26,209 nt of DNA from an uncultured Fretibacterium sp. (GCA_937892105.1 CALAUZ010000069.1:1-26209); one strand, 5' to 3'. Counted from the first letter of the stretch, positions 8,591 through 17,148 are shown. Made by a program: numbers and translations. Notes: generated by a model from the letters alone, not told the origin.

Positions 8591-9417
8591 TTCGTTCTCG
8601 GCTTCTCCTTGTACAGTACTGGCTTCACTTTCATTTCAGCACTCGTCTTCTTAGCCACCTTCAGCTGATGAAGTATGCCCATTAATGACGATAATCCCCA
8701 GTATAGCAATACTCCGCCCGGCAGTCCAAAGCATATGAACGTCAGGAATAATGGCATAAACCAGGCCATCATCGCCATCTGTGAGTTACCCTGCGTCGAT
8801 ATATGCTGCTGGTACCATGTCAGAAACGCTATCACCGCAAGCAATATGAAGTTGAATATCCACGTTCCAATGTTCGAGAAAAGCATTCCCAAATTCGTGA
8901 ACGCAGACAGAAATACCATAACTACCCCTAACTGCTCATTCGGTATCCTAACTCCTGCTTCATCTACCAGCTTCAACGCTTCTGATATCGTCGTAAGTAC
9001 ACTGCCTCCCAAGTTTACTCCGAAAAACGTTACGTCCGTGAATGCTTCCGTCTTCGTAAGGTCATACAGCACCCCGTAAAGCAGTATCAATATTGGAAGC
9101 TGTACCAGCATTGGCCAGCAGCCTCCCATAGGGTTCACTTTATGTTCCTTGTAGAGAGCCATCGTCTCCCGCTGCAACCCCTCCTTGTCGTCCGCGTATT
9201 TTTCCTGCAGGACGTTCAACATTGGCTGCAGCTTCTGGAGCTTCTGCATACTCTCCATCTGTCTTCGCGTTAATGGGTATACTACCGCCCTCACGATAAA
9301 CGTTATCGCTATTATGGACAGTCCCCACGCAAAATTACTCCCTATCCCTATGCCGGCTATTACATCATGTATTGTCTGGAGAAGTCCTAACATTAAGGAT
9401 TTCGCCTGTGCCCACAT
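8587..9417 (-). CDS. yidC: Membrane protein insertase YidC/Oxa1, short form
   Basis: YidC inserts and folds inner-membrane proteins, alone or with SecYEG. About five membrane segments are visible, beginning near residue 27; the conserved Arg in FIVRAVVYPLTRRQM lies in the hydrophilic groove, and the coiled cytoplasmic loop (KLQKLQPMLNVLQEKYADD) follows. The protein is only 276 residues and lacks the large periplasmic domain of proteobacterial YidC; there is also no lipoprotein Cys as in Gram-positive SpoIIIJ. This short form in a diderm with LPS fits the Synergistota-like assignment. The ATG has a good site, GAGGTGAG, on the minus strand at about 9425-9432. It begins 9 bases after yidD. Confidence 0.94.
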   Translation of the reverse strand: MWAQAKSLMLGLLQTIHDVIAGIGIGSNFAWGLSIIAITFIVRAVVYPLTRRQMESMQKLQKLQPMLNVLQEKYADDKEGLQRETMALYKEHKVNPMGGCWPMLVQLPILILLYGVLYDLTKTEAFTDVTFFGVNLGGSVLTTISEALKLVDEAGVRIPNEQLGVVMVFLSAFTNLGMLFSNIGTWIFNFILLAVIAFLTWYQQHISTQGNSQMAMMAWFMPLFLTFICFGLPGGVLLYWGLSSLMGILHQLKVAKKTSAEMKVKPVLYKEKPRTK

Positions 9418-9426
9418 CTTCTTCTC

Positions 9427-9651
9427 TCACCTCTCGTTGTTCATCGGCGGCATGTCTACCCCGCCATCATTCCAAAATCCACACTTCATCAGCCGCCTAA
9501 GCGTCAGCCACGTACCCCGCATAAATCCCCATTCCTTATACACACTCAACGCATAATTTGAACACGTTGGGTAAAAACGGCAGTTATTCCCTAGATATGG
9601 GGATATCATCAGCTGGTATAAACGGATTAGTATTATTGCAATGCGGGACAT
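9427..9651 (-). CDS. yidD: Membrane protein insertion efficiency factor YidD
   Basis: This small protein (74 residues) has the YidD signature CRFYPTCSNYAL (about residues 23-34), the LIRLYQLMISPYLG amphipathic N-terminus and a Cys/Gly motif near residue 57 (KCGFWNDGG). YidD assists YidC in membrane insertion. The start overlaps rnpA by 19 bases, and the gene lies between rnpA and yidC, the standard position. Confidence 0.95.
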   Translation of the reverse strand: MSRIAIILIRLYQLMISPYLGNNCRFYPTCSNYALSVYKEWGFMRGTWLTLRRLMKCGFWNDGGVDMPPMNNER

Positions 9652-9986
9652 ATCAACTTTTTGCGCTTGAAAAGGACTTCCAGTTCCCGCTGTATCTCAT
9701 ACGTCTTACGGGTTAAACCTTCATCGCTCAGGCACAGCACTATGCGCGTTCCGGACTTTATCCTCCCTGACAGCCCCCTGAACGCCTCTCGCAATATCCT
9801 GCGTCCCCTGTTCCGAACATGCGCCTTTCCCTGACGTTTCCCTACTGCACAGCCGTAATACACGCCGTCTCCGTCTCCCATCAAATACAATATCCGCACC
9901 AGTTGGCCGCTTATACGTGTACCGGTGCGGAAGATTTGGTCAAATTCCCAGCCTTTGCGGAGCCTTGACACTGAGACATCAGGCAC
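9633..9986 (-). CDS. rnpA: Ribonuclease P protein component
   Basis: RnpA binds RNase P RNA and helps it cut the 5' leader from tRNA precursors. The basic RNR motif ([14 protein letters not shown], about residues 57-70) and the N-terminal [13 protein letters not shown] segment are characteristic. The length is 117 residues. The GTG start at 9986 overlaps the end of rpmH by 8 bases, a known tight arrangement in this operon. The 3' end overlaps yidD. Confidence 0.93.
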   Translation of the reverse strand: MPDVSVSRLRKGWEFDQIFRTGTRISGQLVRILYLMGDGDGVYYGCAVGKRQGKAHVRNRGRRILREAFRGLSGRIKSGTRIVLCLSDEGLTRKTYEIQRELEVLFKRKKLICPALQ

Positions 9987-10119
9987 GGGTCAGAAATTTA
10001 CGGCCCTTACGCCTGCGGTTACGGAGTATCTTGCGCCCTGAAGGTGTTTCCGAACGGGCTAGAAATCCTATTTTGCGTTTTCTGGGTATCCTGTGGGGCT
10101 GAAATGTTCCCTTCTTCAT
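9979..10119 (-). CDS. rpmH: 50S ribosomal protein L34
   Basis: A 46-residue, very basic protein beginning [16 protein letters not shown] and ending GRKFLTRA; the QPxxxxRKR and [14 protein letters not shown] segments are the L34 signature. L34 is part of the large ribosomal subunit. It is preceded by AGAAGGAG on the minus strand at about 10133-10140 and by a clear promoter. It is the first gene of the rpmH-rnpA-yidD-yidC-jag operon. Confidence 0.95.
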   Translation of the reverse strand: MKKGTFQPHRIPRKRKIGFLARSETPSGRKILRNRRRKGRKFLTRA

Positions 10120-10160
10120 TGATGCTGCTGCTCCTTCTGTGAAATGAATTATCGTGGGGA

Positions 10161-10189
10161 ATTATAACACAGTGAAAATCTAGTGTACA
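10161..10189 (-). promoter_or_regulatory. Promoter of the rpmH operon
   Basis: On the minus strand an extended -10 (TGTTATAAT, hexamer at 10166-10161) has a TGTACA box (4 of 6 matches to TTGACA, 10189-10184) at exactly 17 bases. The rpmH ATG is 41 bases downstream. Confidence 0.6.
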
Positions 10190-10205
10190 ATATTGCCCGT
10201 TTTAT

Positions 10206-10245
10206 GGGAGAGACAAACCATTTTGTTAATTTTACGGCTTCTCCC
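10206..10245 (+). promoter_or_regulatory. Possible folded leader of rapZ
   Basis: GGGAGA (10206-10211) can pair with TCTCCC (10240-10245), enclosing a second small hairpin ACAAA/TTTGT (10213-10217 with 10222-10226, loop of 4). There is no T-run, so it is not an intrinsic terminator. It lies 25 bases upstream of the rapZ start. Any function is a guess. Confidence 0.2.
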
Positions 10246-10270
10246 CTGAACTTATGGAGGATTATTAATA

Positions 10271-11119
10271 ATGAAACAGTTTATCATAGTTACAGGCATG
10301 AGCGGCGCAGGAAAAACCATGACGCTTAAAGTACTTGAGGATTTCGGCTTCATCACTGTCGATAATCTGCCGCCGGAATTATTGCCTCAGTTGTTCAGAA
10401 TTGTTGAGGGACAGGAAAAAAATCTGGTCGCTACTGTCGATGTCCGCAACGTTCCCAGAGATTTCGTAAGGGTCATTGACAATGTATCGAAAGATTGGAT
10501 AGGGAACGTAAAAGTGTTGTTCCTGACGGCTTCAGATGAGGAACTTCTCAGACGTTACGAGAGGACAAGAAGAGTTCACCCTCTCAATAAAGGCTTATCT
10601 ACTAGAGAAGGCATAAGGGCTGAACGTGAATTGCTTGCGCCAGTTCTCGAAAAAGCTGATGTAGTCATAGATACTTCCATGATGGATTTACACCAGCACA
10701 GAGAAAGACTTTTGCATGAATTTATGTGCAAGGACACTGGAATTTCAATCCTGATATCTTCTTTCGGGTACAAATACGGTGTTCCTCAAGATGCAAGTTA
10801 CGTGTTTGATGTAAGGTGTCTGGCAAATCCTTATTATGTCGAGGCTTTAAGGGAAAAAACCGGGACTGATATGGAAGTTAAGGAATATCTGTTGAAGTAT
10901 GACGATACGAAAGAATTTCTGGAACTGTTGAAACGATTTCTCGATTACGCTGTACCGCATTTCCTAAGCGAAGTCAGAGGACAGCTTCATGTTGCTTTCG
11001 GCTGTACCGGCGGAAGACATCGCTCTGTCGCTGTAGCTGAATGGATAGGGGAATACTGCGCACAAAAATATGACGGCGTTTACGTAATTCACAGGGATAA
11101 GGGGCATGGCAGACAATGA
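10271..11119 (+). CDS. rapZ: RapZ/YvcJ nucleotide-binding protein
   Basis: An N-terminal P-loop kinase-like domain has Walker A GMSGAGKT (residues 9-16) and the DNLPPELLP segment; the C-terminal domain has ISSFGYKYGVP and the FGCTGGRHRSV motif used by RapZ for sugar-phosphate and RNA binding. In E. coli RapZ senses glucosamine 6-phosphate and controls glmS through small RNAs; in Bacillus the orthologue YvcJ is a nucleotide-binding protein of less clear role. The length (282) is typical. The ATG follows TGGAGGA at 10255-10261. The gene overlaps yvcK by four bases (ATGA). The third common partner, whiA, is not present. Confidence 0.95.
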   Translation: MKQFIIVTGMSGAGKTMTLKVLEDFGFITVDNLPPELLPQLFRIVEGQEKNLVATVDVRNVPRDFVRVIDNVSKDWIGNVKVLFLTASDEELLRRYERTRRVHPLNKGLSTREGIRAERELLAPVLEKADVVIDTSMMDLHQHRERLLHEFMCKDTGISILISSFGYKYGVPQDASYVFDVRCLANPYYVEALREKTGTDMEVKEYLLKYDDTKEFLELLKRFLDYAVPHFLSEVRGQLHVAFGCTGGRHRSVAVAEWIGEYCAQKYDGVYVIHRDKGHGRQ

Positions 11120-12216
11120 GGCTTTTTGCTCTGGGAGTAATTACGACGCTGGTATTGCTGTTCCTGTTCGGGAGGTTAAGGCTTAAATCCGGTAAACCCA
11201 TAATCGAACGCGCCATTAACAGAAAACTCTCAGAAGGCCCTTACATCGTTGCTGTTGGAGGAGGTACGGGACTGTCAACGTTACTGAGAGGGATAAAGTC
11301 ATACACGAGGAATATTACCGCTGTCGTGGCAGTTACGGACGAGGGCGGGTCATCGGGACGATTGAGGAATGAATGGGGAATGCTGCCTCCCGGAGATGTA
11401 AGGAACTGTATCGCAGCGTTGGCCGAGAATGACAGCGAACTACGAAAAATACTGGACTTTAGGTTTGACAGGGGGGAATTGGCCGGACATAGCCTTGGGA
11501 ATCTTTTACTATTGGCAGTTACGGAGATGAGCGGAGATTTTGCGACCGCCGTCGAGAAGATGAACCATCTGTTGTCCATAAGAGGCAGAGTTTTGCCCGT
11601 TACGACTGAGGGAATAACGCTAATGGGAAGGACTAAGGACGGTCTGACGGTTAAAGGTGAACTGGACATTTCAGCGCATGGCCACGAACTCAACGAGATT
11701 TGGCTCGAACCCCTCAACGCTAAACCATTGCCGGAAGTTTTAAGTTCCGTTGACGATGCAGACGTTATACTTCTGGGGCCTGGAAGCCTTTTCACCAGCG
11801 TAATACCCAATCTTCTTCTGCCCGATTTTGCCGACAAACTCAACGCCTCAAACACTCCCAAAATCTACATCTGCAACCTCATGACCCAGCCTGATGAGAC
11901 AGCAGGTATGAACATTGTGCAGCATCTCGACTGGGTTAGCGCGGCAATAGGGAGCGTACCTGATTTCGTCATTGCAAATTCTGAGCCTGTACCTGATGAC
12001 ATCGTTGAACGTTACAGAAAAGAAGGTGCTTCGCCGCTTTACATGGATAATCACCAGAGGGAAATAGTGAGGAGCATGGGTTGTATTTGCGTTGAGGCAC
12101 CAATAATGTCGGTGTTTGACAGTACAAAAGAAGGCCGCGTTCTCAGACATGATACGCAGAAGCTGGCCTCCGTGTTATTCAGGATTATTCGCAGGATTAG
12201 CGACAATGGCTTCTGA
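11116..12216 (+). CDS. yvcK: YvcK/CofD-like gluconeogenesis factor
   Basis: The protein starts with a membrane segment (about residues 5-20) and then has a CofD-like Rossmann domain with VGGGTGLSTLLRG (from about residue 47), TDEGGSSGRLR and the PPGDVRNC motif. YvcK proteins bind UDP-sugars such as UDP-GlcNAc and are needed for normal cell wall and growth on gluconeogenic carbon sources in Bacillus; they do not carry out the CofD reaction. The N-terminal anchor is present in some but not all orthologues. The length is 366 residues. It is coupled to rapZ by an ATGA overlap and stops four bases before the convergent gene. Confidence 0.92.
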   Translation: MRLFALGVITTLVLLFLFGRLRLKSGKPIIERAINRKLSEGPYIVAVGGGTGLSTLLRGIKSYTRNITAVVAVTDEGGSSGRLRNEWGMLPPGDVRNCIAALAENDSELRKILDFRFDRGELAGHSLGNLLLLAVTEMSGDFATAVEKMNHLLSIRGRVLPVTTEGITLMGRTKDGLTVKGELDISAHGHELNEIWLEPLNAKPLPEVLSSVDDADVILLGPGSLFTSVIPNLLLPDFADKLNASNTPKIYICNLMTQPDETAGMNIVQHLDWVSAAIGSVPDFVIANSEPVPDDIVERYRKEGASPLYMDNHQREIVRSMGCICVEAPIMSVFDSTKEGRVLRHDTQKLASVLFRIIRRISDNGF

Positions 12217-12220
12217 GCTT

Positions 12221-12799
12221 TTACGCCGCAACTCCCGATGACTTCAACGCTATCTGCATTTCCACGCTCTGAAGCTGTACACGTAACTGCGCCTTCACGC
12301 TTTCATCGCTCTCACGGTTAAGCTGCTGACGGATTGAGTCCCTCTGCTGCTTGAGCTTTTCCAGTTCGTCATCATCATCATCGTTGCTCGTGCTTGAAGT
12401 TGCTGTTGACGGTGCGGAACCTCCTGACTTTGCGCCCTCTGCCTTGCCGGAAGGGTTGGTATCTGTTTTCGCAGTGCTGTCGTCCTCGTTGTCCTCAGTT
12501 TTTGCAGCCTCAACTTTCGCCGTCATACTCTCGGTCTTTGAGGGGACTTCCGAAGTTCCTCCCGGCTGAACGTAATCAACCCTCACGCTGCCATCGTCAT
12601 TGCGTGCAACACTGTATATCCCTTCAACTTCTTCCCCGACTGGGTTGGCCTTGTCGTACGTGTCGGCCTCCTGTAAGCGGGTCTGTTCCTGTACCTGCTG
12701 TGTCTGCTGTACCTGCTGTGCGTCCTGAGCCTGACGTTTTGCACGTATACGATACTGTTCCGAATTCTGAATATTTACCTGCATTGTATCAATATTCAT
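12221..12799 (-). CDS. Low-complexity hypothetical protein with Q-rich N-terminus and C-terminal coiled coil
   Basis: I do not recognise a family with certainty. The 192 residues show a Gln-rich N-terminus (residues about 20-45), a Ser/Thr/Glu/Ala-rich disordered middle, a run of five Asp, and a C-terminal predicted coiled coil (LEKLKQQRDSIRQQLNRE, about 145-180). The coiled coil loosely recalls FlxA-like small proteins, but this is only resemblance. There is no signal peptide or membrane segment. I chose the ATG at 12799, because AAAGGAGAAG ends 6 bases upstream; an in-frame ATG at 12817 would place that site inside the gene. It faces yvcK with a four-base gap and diverges from the TPR gene. 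Confidence 0.75.
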   Translation of the reverse strand: MNIDTMQVNIQNSEQYRIRAKRQAQDAQQVQQTQQVQEQTRLQEADTYDKANPVGEEVEGIYSVARNDDGSVRVDYVQPGGTSEVPSKTESMTAKVEAAKTEDNEDDSTAKTDTNPSGKAEGAKSGGSAPSTATSSTSNDDDDDELEKLKQQRDSIRQQLNRESDESVKAQLRVQLQSVEMQIALKSSGVAA

Positions 12800-12830
12800 T
12801 TTATCTTCTCCTTTCATGCGTTATACAAGC

Positions 12831-12836
12831 TATAAT
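12831..12836 (+). promoter_or_regulatory. Possible -10 box of the TPR protein gene
   Basis: A perfect TATAAT lies 40 bases before the ATG at 12877 in the short divergent spacer. No convincing -35 box is present at 16-18 bases. Confidence 0.3.
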
Positions 12837-12876
12837 AATCTCAAATATGCAAATTATAAGGAGAAATCGTAATATC

Positions 12877-14769
12877 ATGCGCAAAATCTTCACGTTCATT
12901 CTAATCCTTACCCTAGCTTCAACTGTTTACGCCGCTGATGTTCCACGCGCAAACCTCGACCAGGCTGAAAGATACTTCAATAACGCATACATTCACTTCA
13001 TGAGACGCGATTACAGGGACGCACAAGTCTACCTCGACCAGGCCATGCGGGAGAACACTTACATGGTTGATTACTACCTTCTGTCCGCCCTCAACCTCAA
13101 CAGAATGGGTTACGTTCAAGAGGCTATGAACGCTCTTAGCGGCTATATTGAGGTCAGACCTCTCGATGTCTCTGCTCCTCGTATTTCTCGTAACTTCGAC
13201 GAACAGTATACTGTATTGCGCTCCGTTCTGGGTACTGCTCCAATTCCTGTATCCTGGCGTTACGCAGAGTCCAACGTTCAGAGCCAATGGCAGACCGGTT
13301 ACACCCGCCCTTTCAGCATTAAGGGGCTGGGAAAACTGAAGTCGCTTGGCAGTACCGTGTGCATTCCTGACACATTCGGAGGCAGATTGTTCATTCGCCA
13401 GACCGGGCGAAACATCATGGGCGGCTCGGGCATTCTTCACGAAATCTCTGTCCCCGAACCCGTTACCGCTATCCCTATGGGCGATGGATCTTTCAGGATA
13501 TTCTCCGTTAATGGTGATGTCTACGCCCTCAGAAACATTAACACTTCAGCAGATTATGTCGCTACTCTGCCGTGTGAAAACCTCGCTGACGCTGAGTATA
13601 TTGCAGAAAATCTGTTTGCTGTTGCCGATAATGCCACACGTAACATAGCGTTCTACACCGACGCTGCCGGTGATTTGCGCGTAAGATTATGGGCACCTCC
13701 ATTGAGGGAAGGGGATTTTCTTTTCGAGCCTTCTGCGATTGAGGCTTATGCTGACTGGCTGGCCGTAGCTGACAGAATGAATGACCGTATATACATAGTG
13801 AACATCATGAACCATGAATACTTCGACATAAGAGGCGTTCCAAAACCCAGAGACCTCATATGGTCAGGGACAGGAGAGTTATTCGTACTGACGGACGAGG
13901 GGAAAATATGGGACTTCATCATAGATTTCGGAACTAGAACCTACGCAAACCGTCATGCAGGGGCATTGTATGATGATAAGCGGAACTCATGGTCATTCTT
14001 CAAGTCGCCGGAAGGTGATATAAATTGGCTGGATATGGGTGCTTCACGTATATATAAGGCTCTAATGCTGCCTGCAAGAGATGAAGTGCCGGGATTTCTC
14101 AGCATATACAACCCCAGCATAGCCGTGAACAGTGCGAACAGAGAAGCGTTTATTCTGGAGGCAACGTTGATGTCGCCGTTCATGCATTATGCCGCAAACG
14201 CACGAATTATCGCCCAGTCAGTGTGGAATGACAGGGCAATGCGCTGTAACGTAATATGGCAGAGACCGCGAAACTTTGACGCAGTACTGTTTCACGCACC
14301 GGTACCCAGAGGCTCGGTGTTCCCGCTGAATGTAAGGCCATCACAGGTCAGGGACGGAAGCGATATACAGGCAATCCTGGCTTCAGTATGGCTTCTTCAC
14401 AGGGAGACGCTCACGAACATAATCATTGACGCTTCACTGCACTTCACGAATGACGACATGATGATGCTGCTGACGTTCTGTATGCTCAACGGGCTTGAAC
14501 TGGACATATATGCGAGGGATATCCCATCTCCTGCAATGCTGAGAGCCAGTGCTTTCACGGGAGGGAAGACGGTGTATGCGATGGGTGATACACTGGAACT
14601 GCCGGTACAGCGCACACACATGCAGATACAGATACCATTACCCGAAGAACTATCCAGCTCCGGCTATCCGGGACGCTCAATGCTTGCGTTGTATCTTGAT
14701 GCAGGTCTGGTGCAGTCGAGAGCATGGATACCGTTATTCCCCGACATGTTCAACTATCCCGTCCAATGA
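12877..14769 (+). CDS. Large exported TPR protein with a beta-propeller-like middle
   Basis: The protein (630 residues) begins with a clear signal peptide, MRKIFTFILILTLASTVYA, cut before ADVP. Then come one or two TPR-like helical pairs (about residues 25-95: AERYFNNAYIHFMRRDYRDA and so on). About residues 170-400 form repeated strand-rich units with NGDVYALRN, ENLFAVADN, DWLAVADRMNDRIYIVN and GELFVLTDEGKIWDF, as in a beta-propeller. The C-terminal 150 residues are alpha/beta. The function is unknown; it is probably periplasmic or surface exposed. I placed the start at 12877, after AAGGAGAAA (12858-12866); the open frame extends upstream to 12394 but that part is antisense to the neighbour gene and not credible. 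The 3' end overlaps the convergent gene by 36 bases. Confidence 0.8.
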   Translation: MRKIFTFILILTLASTVYAADVPRANLDQAERYFNNAYIHFMRRDYRDAQVYLDQAMRENTYMVDYYLLSALNLNRMGYVQEAMNALSGYIEVRPLDVSAPRISRNFDEQYTVLRSVLGTAPIPVSWRYAESNVQSQWQTGYTRPFSIKGLGKLKSLGSTVCIPDTFGGRLFIRQTGRNIMGGSGILHEISVPEPVTAIPMGDGSFRIFSVNGDVYALRNINTSADYVATLPCENLADAEYIAENLFAVADNATRNIAFYTDAAGDLRVRLWAPPLREGDFLFEPSAIEAYADWLAVADRMNDRIYIVNIMNHEYFDIRGVPKPRDLIWSGTGELFVLTDEGKIWDFIIDFGTRTYANRHAGALYDDKRNSWSFFKSPEGDINWLDMGASRIYKALMLPARDEVPGFLSIYNPSIAVNSANREAFILEATLMSPFMHYAANARIIAQSVWNDRAMRCNVIWQRPRNFDAVLFHAPVPRGSVFPLNVRPSQVRDGSDIQAILASVWLLHRETLTNIIIDASLHFTNDDMMMLLTFCMLNGLELDIYARDIPSPAMLRASAFTGGKTVYAMGDTLELPVQRTHMQIQIPLPEELSSSGYPGRSMLALYLDAGLVQSRAWIPLFPDMFNYPVQ

Positions 14770-16371
14770 GAGCCTGTAGGTGCGGCTGCCTATGACGACA
14801 TCGGGGACTTTTGAGGGGACAATCTTTGCGTCATCGAGGTGTGAGAGGTCAAAATCGCCGCTTATGCTGCCCGTGAGCGTCAAGCCGTCAGAAGCATAGA
14901 CCATTGCGTTATCAGCCGTGAACACAGCAATGTATCCTCCGTTGAGGACAAAAGCTATATCGCGTGAGGACATTATGCCGTTCAGTTTCCAGTTGTCGCA
15001 GAAGAAACCGGCCATCTCAGGGGTAAGTGCTTGTTCGCCGAAAACTCTTGCCCCTGCTATGATTTCACGTCGAACATTCTCTGGTGGAACGCCGGTTTTG
15101 AGGTAGCGCGAATATTCCTGCGGATCAGCGTCGAGTGCGGATTTTGAGCCTGCATCACCCAGTTCGTGCAGAACATTGATACCCCATCTGCCTAACCTGA
15201 AGCGCATGTAGAGGTAATCAGGATCGGAGAGGCCAGCGAGAATGCGGGATTTCTGGTTTGAGGCAGCAAGCCTGGACGGATCGAGAATGGGTGAGTTCAT
15301 GAGTGTTACGGTTGCGGCCATGAAGATGATGGCTGAGATGTTCACCCTTCCGATGTAATGCGGCCATTTCCCCAATAACACTGTGATAGCGTATCCAAGT
15401 CCCCATAATCCCACCGTCAGAGCCAGAAATAAAGCCTGTATCCTGTCGGTAGTGAGGCCGTACTGTGAAATTCTGAGGCTCAATGAGTATATGCATAATA
15501 CGGCGTAAAATGGCAGACATAGCAGCGATACTTTTGCAAGGTTGTCAATCCATTTCGTCCGGAATGAAGATTTCACGCCGTCAAGGTATGCGGCATTCGC
15601 CAGTATCAGTGTGCCGAACTGTAGAAGCAGCATCAGCGTGCTTGCCTGCCCCGTGCTGAAAAGCGTGTGAAGTCCCACGAATGGCAGACACAGCAGGAAC
15701 ATAACCGACAGTACCGAGAAGAACGGTAACAGCCATGCGAGGACAGACAGAAGCCATCGTCCAAGACTGTCTATGCCTGGGTGTCTTATTGCGACGGATA
15801 TGGATATTGCAATTATGATGGCAGACAGCGGAACGGCAGTAAGCGGGTTGAAAATGAGCAATGGAACACTGTCCAGCCCAACAATGTCGAACAAAAGCCC
15901 GGCAGTGATAAGCAATCCCCAAAATACCACTATGACAATGGAAGCCTGAAATAGCAGGAATAAGTTTCTACAGAACTGGAAGAATATGTCGCTGTAAGGA
16001 ACTTTCCAGCTCCACGAGGCAATTCTGCACTGGAAGAAAGGTATCAATAGGAACACGGCCATGCTAATGCGTATGAGGTCAGATTTCTGTGAAGGGACAA
16101 CGTAGAAGCTGCCTTCAGGAGAATATAATGACCATAATCTGTATACCCAGAATACTAATAGAACAGCCGTAAGTCCAAGCAACAAGTTCCAAAGTCTCTT
16201 ACCCCAATATTCTTGAGACAGCCAGAATACAAATGGTACGATGAAGATAACTGTCAGCGGCATACAAGTCAGTGGGCCTGACAGAATGAGGGCGTAAACT
16301 CCCAGAATTAATCCCTGAATGAGTGCGGATACTGCAACCCAGATATAACGGTTTCTGTCGATGATGTTCAT
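14734..16371 (-). CDS. Polytopic membrane protein, DUF4153-like
   Basis: About 11-12 hydrophobic segments fill residues 10-365, followed by a soluble C-terminal domain of about 170 residues. The region around SLSLRISQYGLTTDRIQALF (about 305-325) and the following GLWGLGYAI match what I know of DUF4153 proteins, for which no biochemical role is established. The length is 545 residues. It lies 10 bases after the LmeA-like gene, so the two are probably cotranscribed. No clear ribosome site precedes the ATG. The stop codon lies within the end of the convergent TPR gene. Confidence 0.75.
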   Translation of the reverse strand: MNIIDRNRYIWVAVSALIQGLILGVYALILSGPLTCMPLTVIFIVPFVFWLSQEYWGKRLWNLLLGLTAVLLVFWVYRLWSLYSPEGSFYVVPSQKSDLIRISMAVFLLIPFFQCRIASWSWKVPYSDIFFQFCRNLFLLFQASIVIVVFWGLLITAGLLFDIVGLDSVPLLIFNPLTAVPLSAIIIAISISVAIRHPGIDSLGRWLLSVLAWLLPFFSVLSVMFLLCLPFVGLHTLFSTGQASTLMLLLQFGTLILANAAYLDGVKSSFRTKWIDNLAKVSLLCLPFYAVLCIYSLSLRISQYGLTTDRIQALFLALTVGLWGLGYAITVLLGKWPHYIGRVNISAIIFMAATVTLMNSPILDPSRLAASNQKSRILAGLSDPDYLYMRFRLGRWGINVLHELGDAGSKSALDADPQEYSRYLKTGVPPENVRREIIAGARVFGEQALTPEMAGFFCDNWKLNGIMSSRDIAFVLNGGYIAVFTADNAMVYASDGLTLTGSISGDFDLSHLDDAKIVPSKVPDVVIGSRTYRLSLDGIVEHVGE

Positions 16372-16381
16372 GATGTCTTGT

Positions 16382-17119
16382 CTAACGTGAGTAGGAATAT
16401 TTGTATCCCTTAGTCAGAGCTTTAGGGAGGGAACGGGTAGAGAGTGTTGCGCTGCCTTTTTTGAGTTCTACCTTATGCAGTGAAAGTGGAAGCGGGAACT
16501 TTCGCAGGTCAACAAGCGGCTGAATGCGGGAGAGTGCTTTCTTAGTGATGTAATCCGGAAGGTCAAGTTTGTTGACTTTAACCTGAGGATTATTGAGCCA
16601 TAACTCCTTGCCCTTAACGATTTTGAGGCCGCTTACAATTTCGATGAGGATATCGAGGTTGAGGAAAGATGAGCCGGTATTGTAATAACCTTTACCGTTG
16701 AGACCAGAGGGAGTAATGCCCATAGACACATCGTGCCATTTGTCATCACCCTTGCCGAAAGTCTTATTCTCGATGGCCCTGTTGATGTCGCGCTCAAAGA
16801 TTGTAGCCACAGCGAGGACGGACATAGCGTCTTTGCACTCAACCTTACCCGACTTCCATTCAGAGGGAGAGTTGAAACGTACACCTTTCATTCTGACTTT
16901 GAGGCTGTCCATTCTGAGTTTGTCGATGATGAGGCCCTTTAGGTCGAGCCAAACATCGGAGAAAGCACCGTTAGCGTCAGGTTTACCTGATACGACGATT
17001 TGGGCAGTTTCGGGAGTGAACTTTTTGACGTAATAAGCGAGGAGGTCATCAACTTCATCGGCAGAACAGACAACGGGAATAAAAACGATAACAATAGCCA
17101 ATACTAAACGTTTCAACAA
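16382..17119 (-). CDS. Exported LmeA/DUF2993-like lipid-binding protein
   Basis: The protein has a signal peptide (KRLVLAIVIVFIPVVCSA) and then a beta-rich domain with repeated patterns such as SDVWLDLKGLIIDKLRMDSL and ELWLNNPQVKVNKLDLP, ending in FPLPLSLHKVELKKGSATLS. This resembles the LmeA/DUF2993 family of TULIP-like lipid-binding proteins; the match is by eye. I chose the TTG at 17119 (245 residues) because AAAGGAG ends 8 bases upstream; the in-frame GTG at 17137 would start within 14 bases of the -10 box and has no ribosome site. It is the first gene of a probable two-gene unit with the DUF4153-like gene. Confidence 0.65.
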   Translation of the reverse strand: MLKRLVLAIVIVFIPVVCSADEVDDLLAYYVKKFTPETAQIVVSGKPDANGAFSDVWLDLKGLIIDKLRMDSLKVRMKGVRFNSPSEWKSGKVECKDAMSVLAVATIFERDINRAIENKTFGKGDDKWHDVSMGITPSGLNGKGYYNTGSSFLNLDILIEIVSGLKIVKGKELWLNNPQVKVNKLDLPDYITKKALSRIQPLVDLRKFPLPLSLHKVELKKGSATLSTRSLPKALTKGYKYSYSR

Positions 17120-17148
17120 GCTAAAAACTCCTTTCACGAAAACTGGAA

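Noticed and set aside
10120..10270. Replication origin beside rpmH
   Set aside because: No DnaA box (TTATNCACA) or AT-rich unwinding repeats could be found, and dnaA is not adjacent.
12394..12876. 161-codon N-terminal extension of the TPR protein
   Set aside because: It is antisense to the Q/D-rich gene, has no sensible composition, and the signal peptide with its ribosome site begins at 12877.
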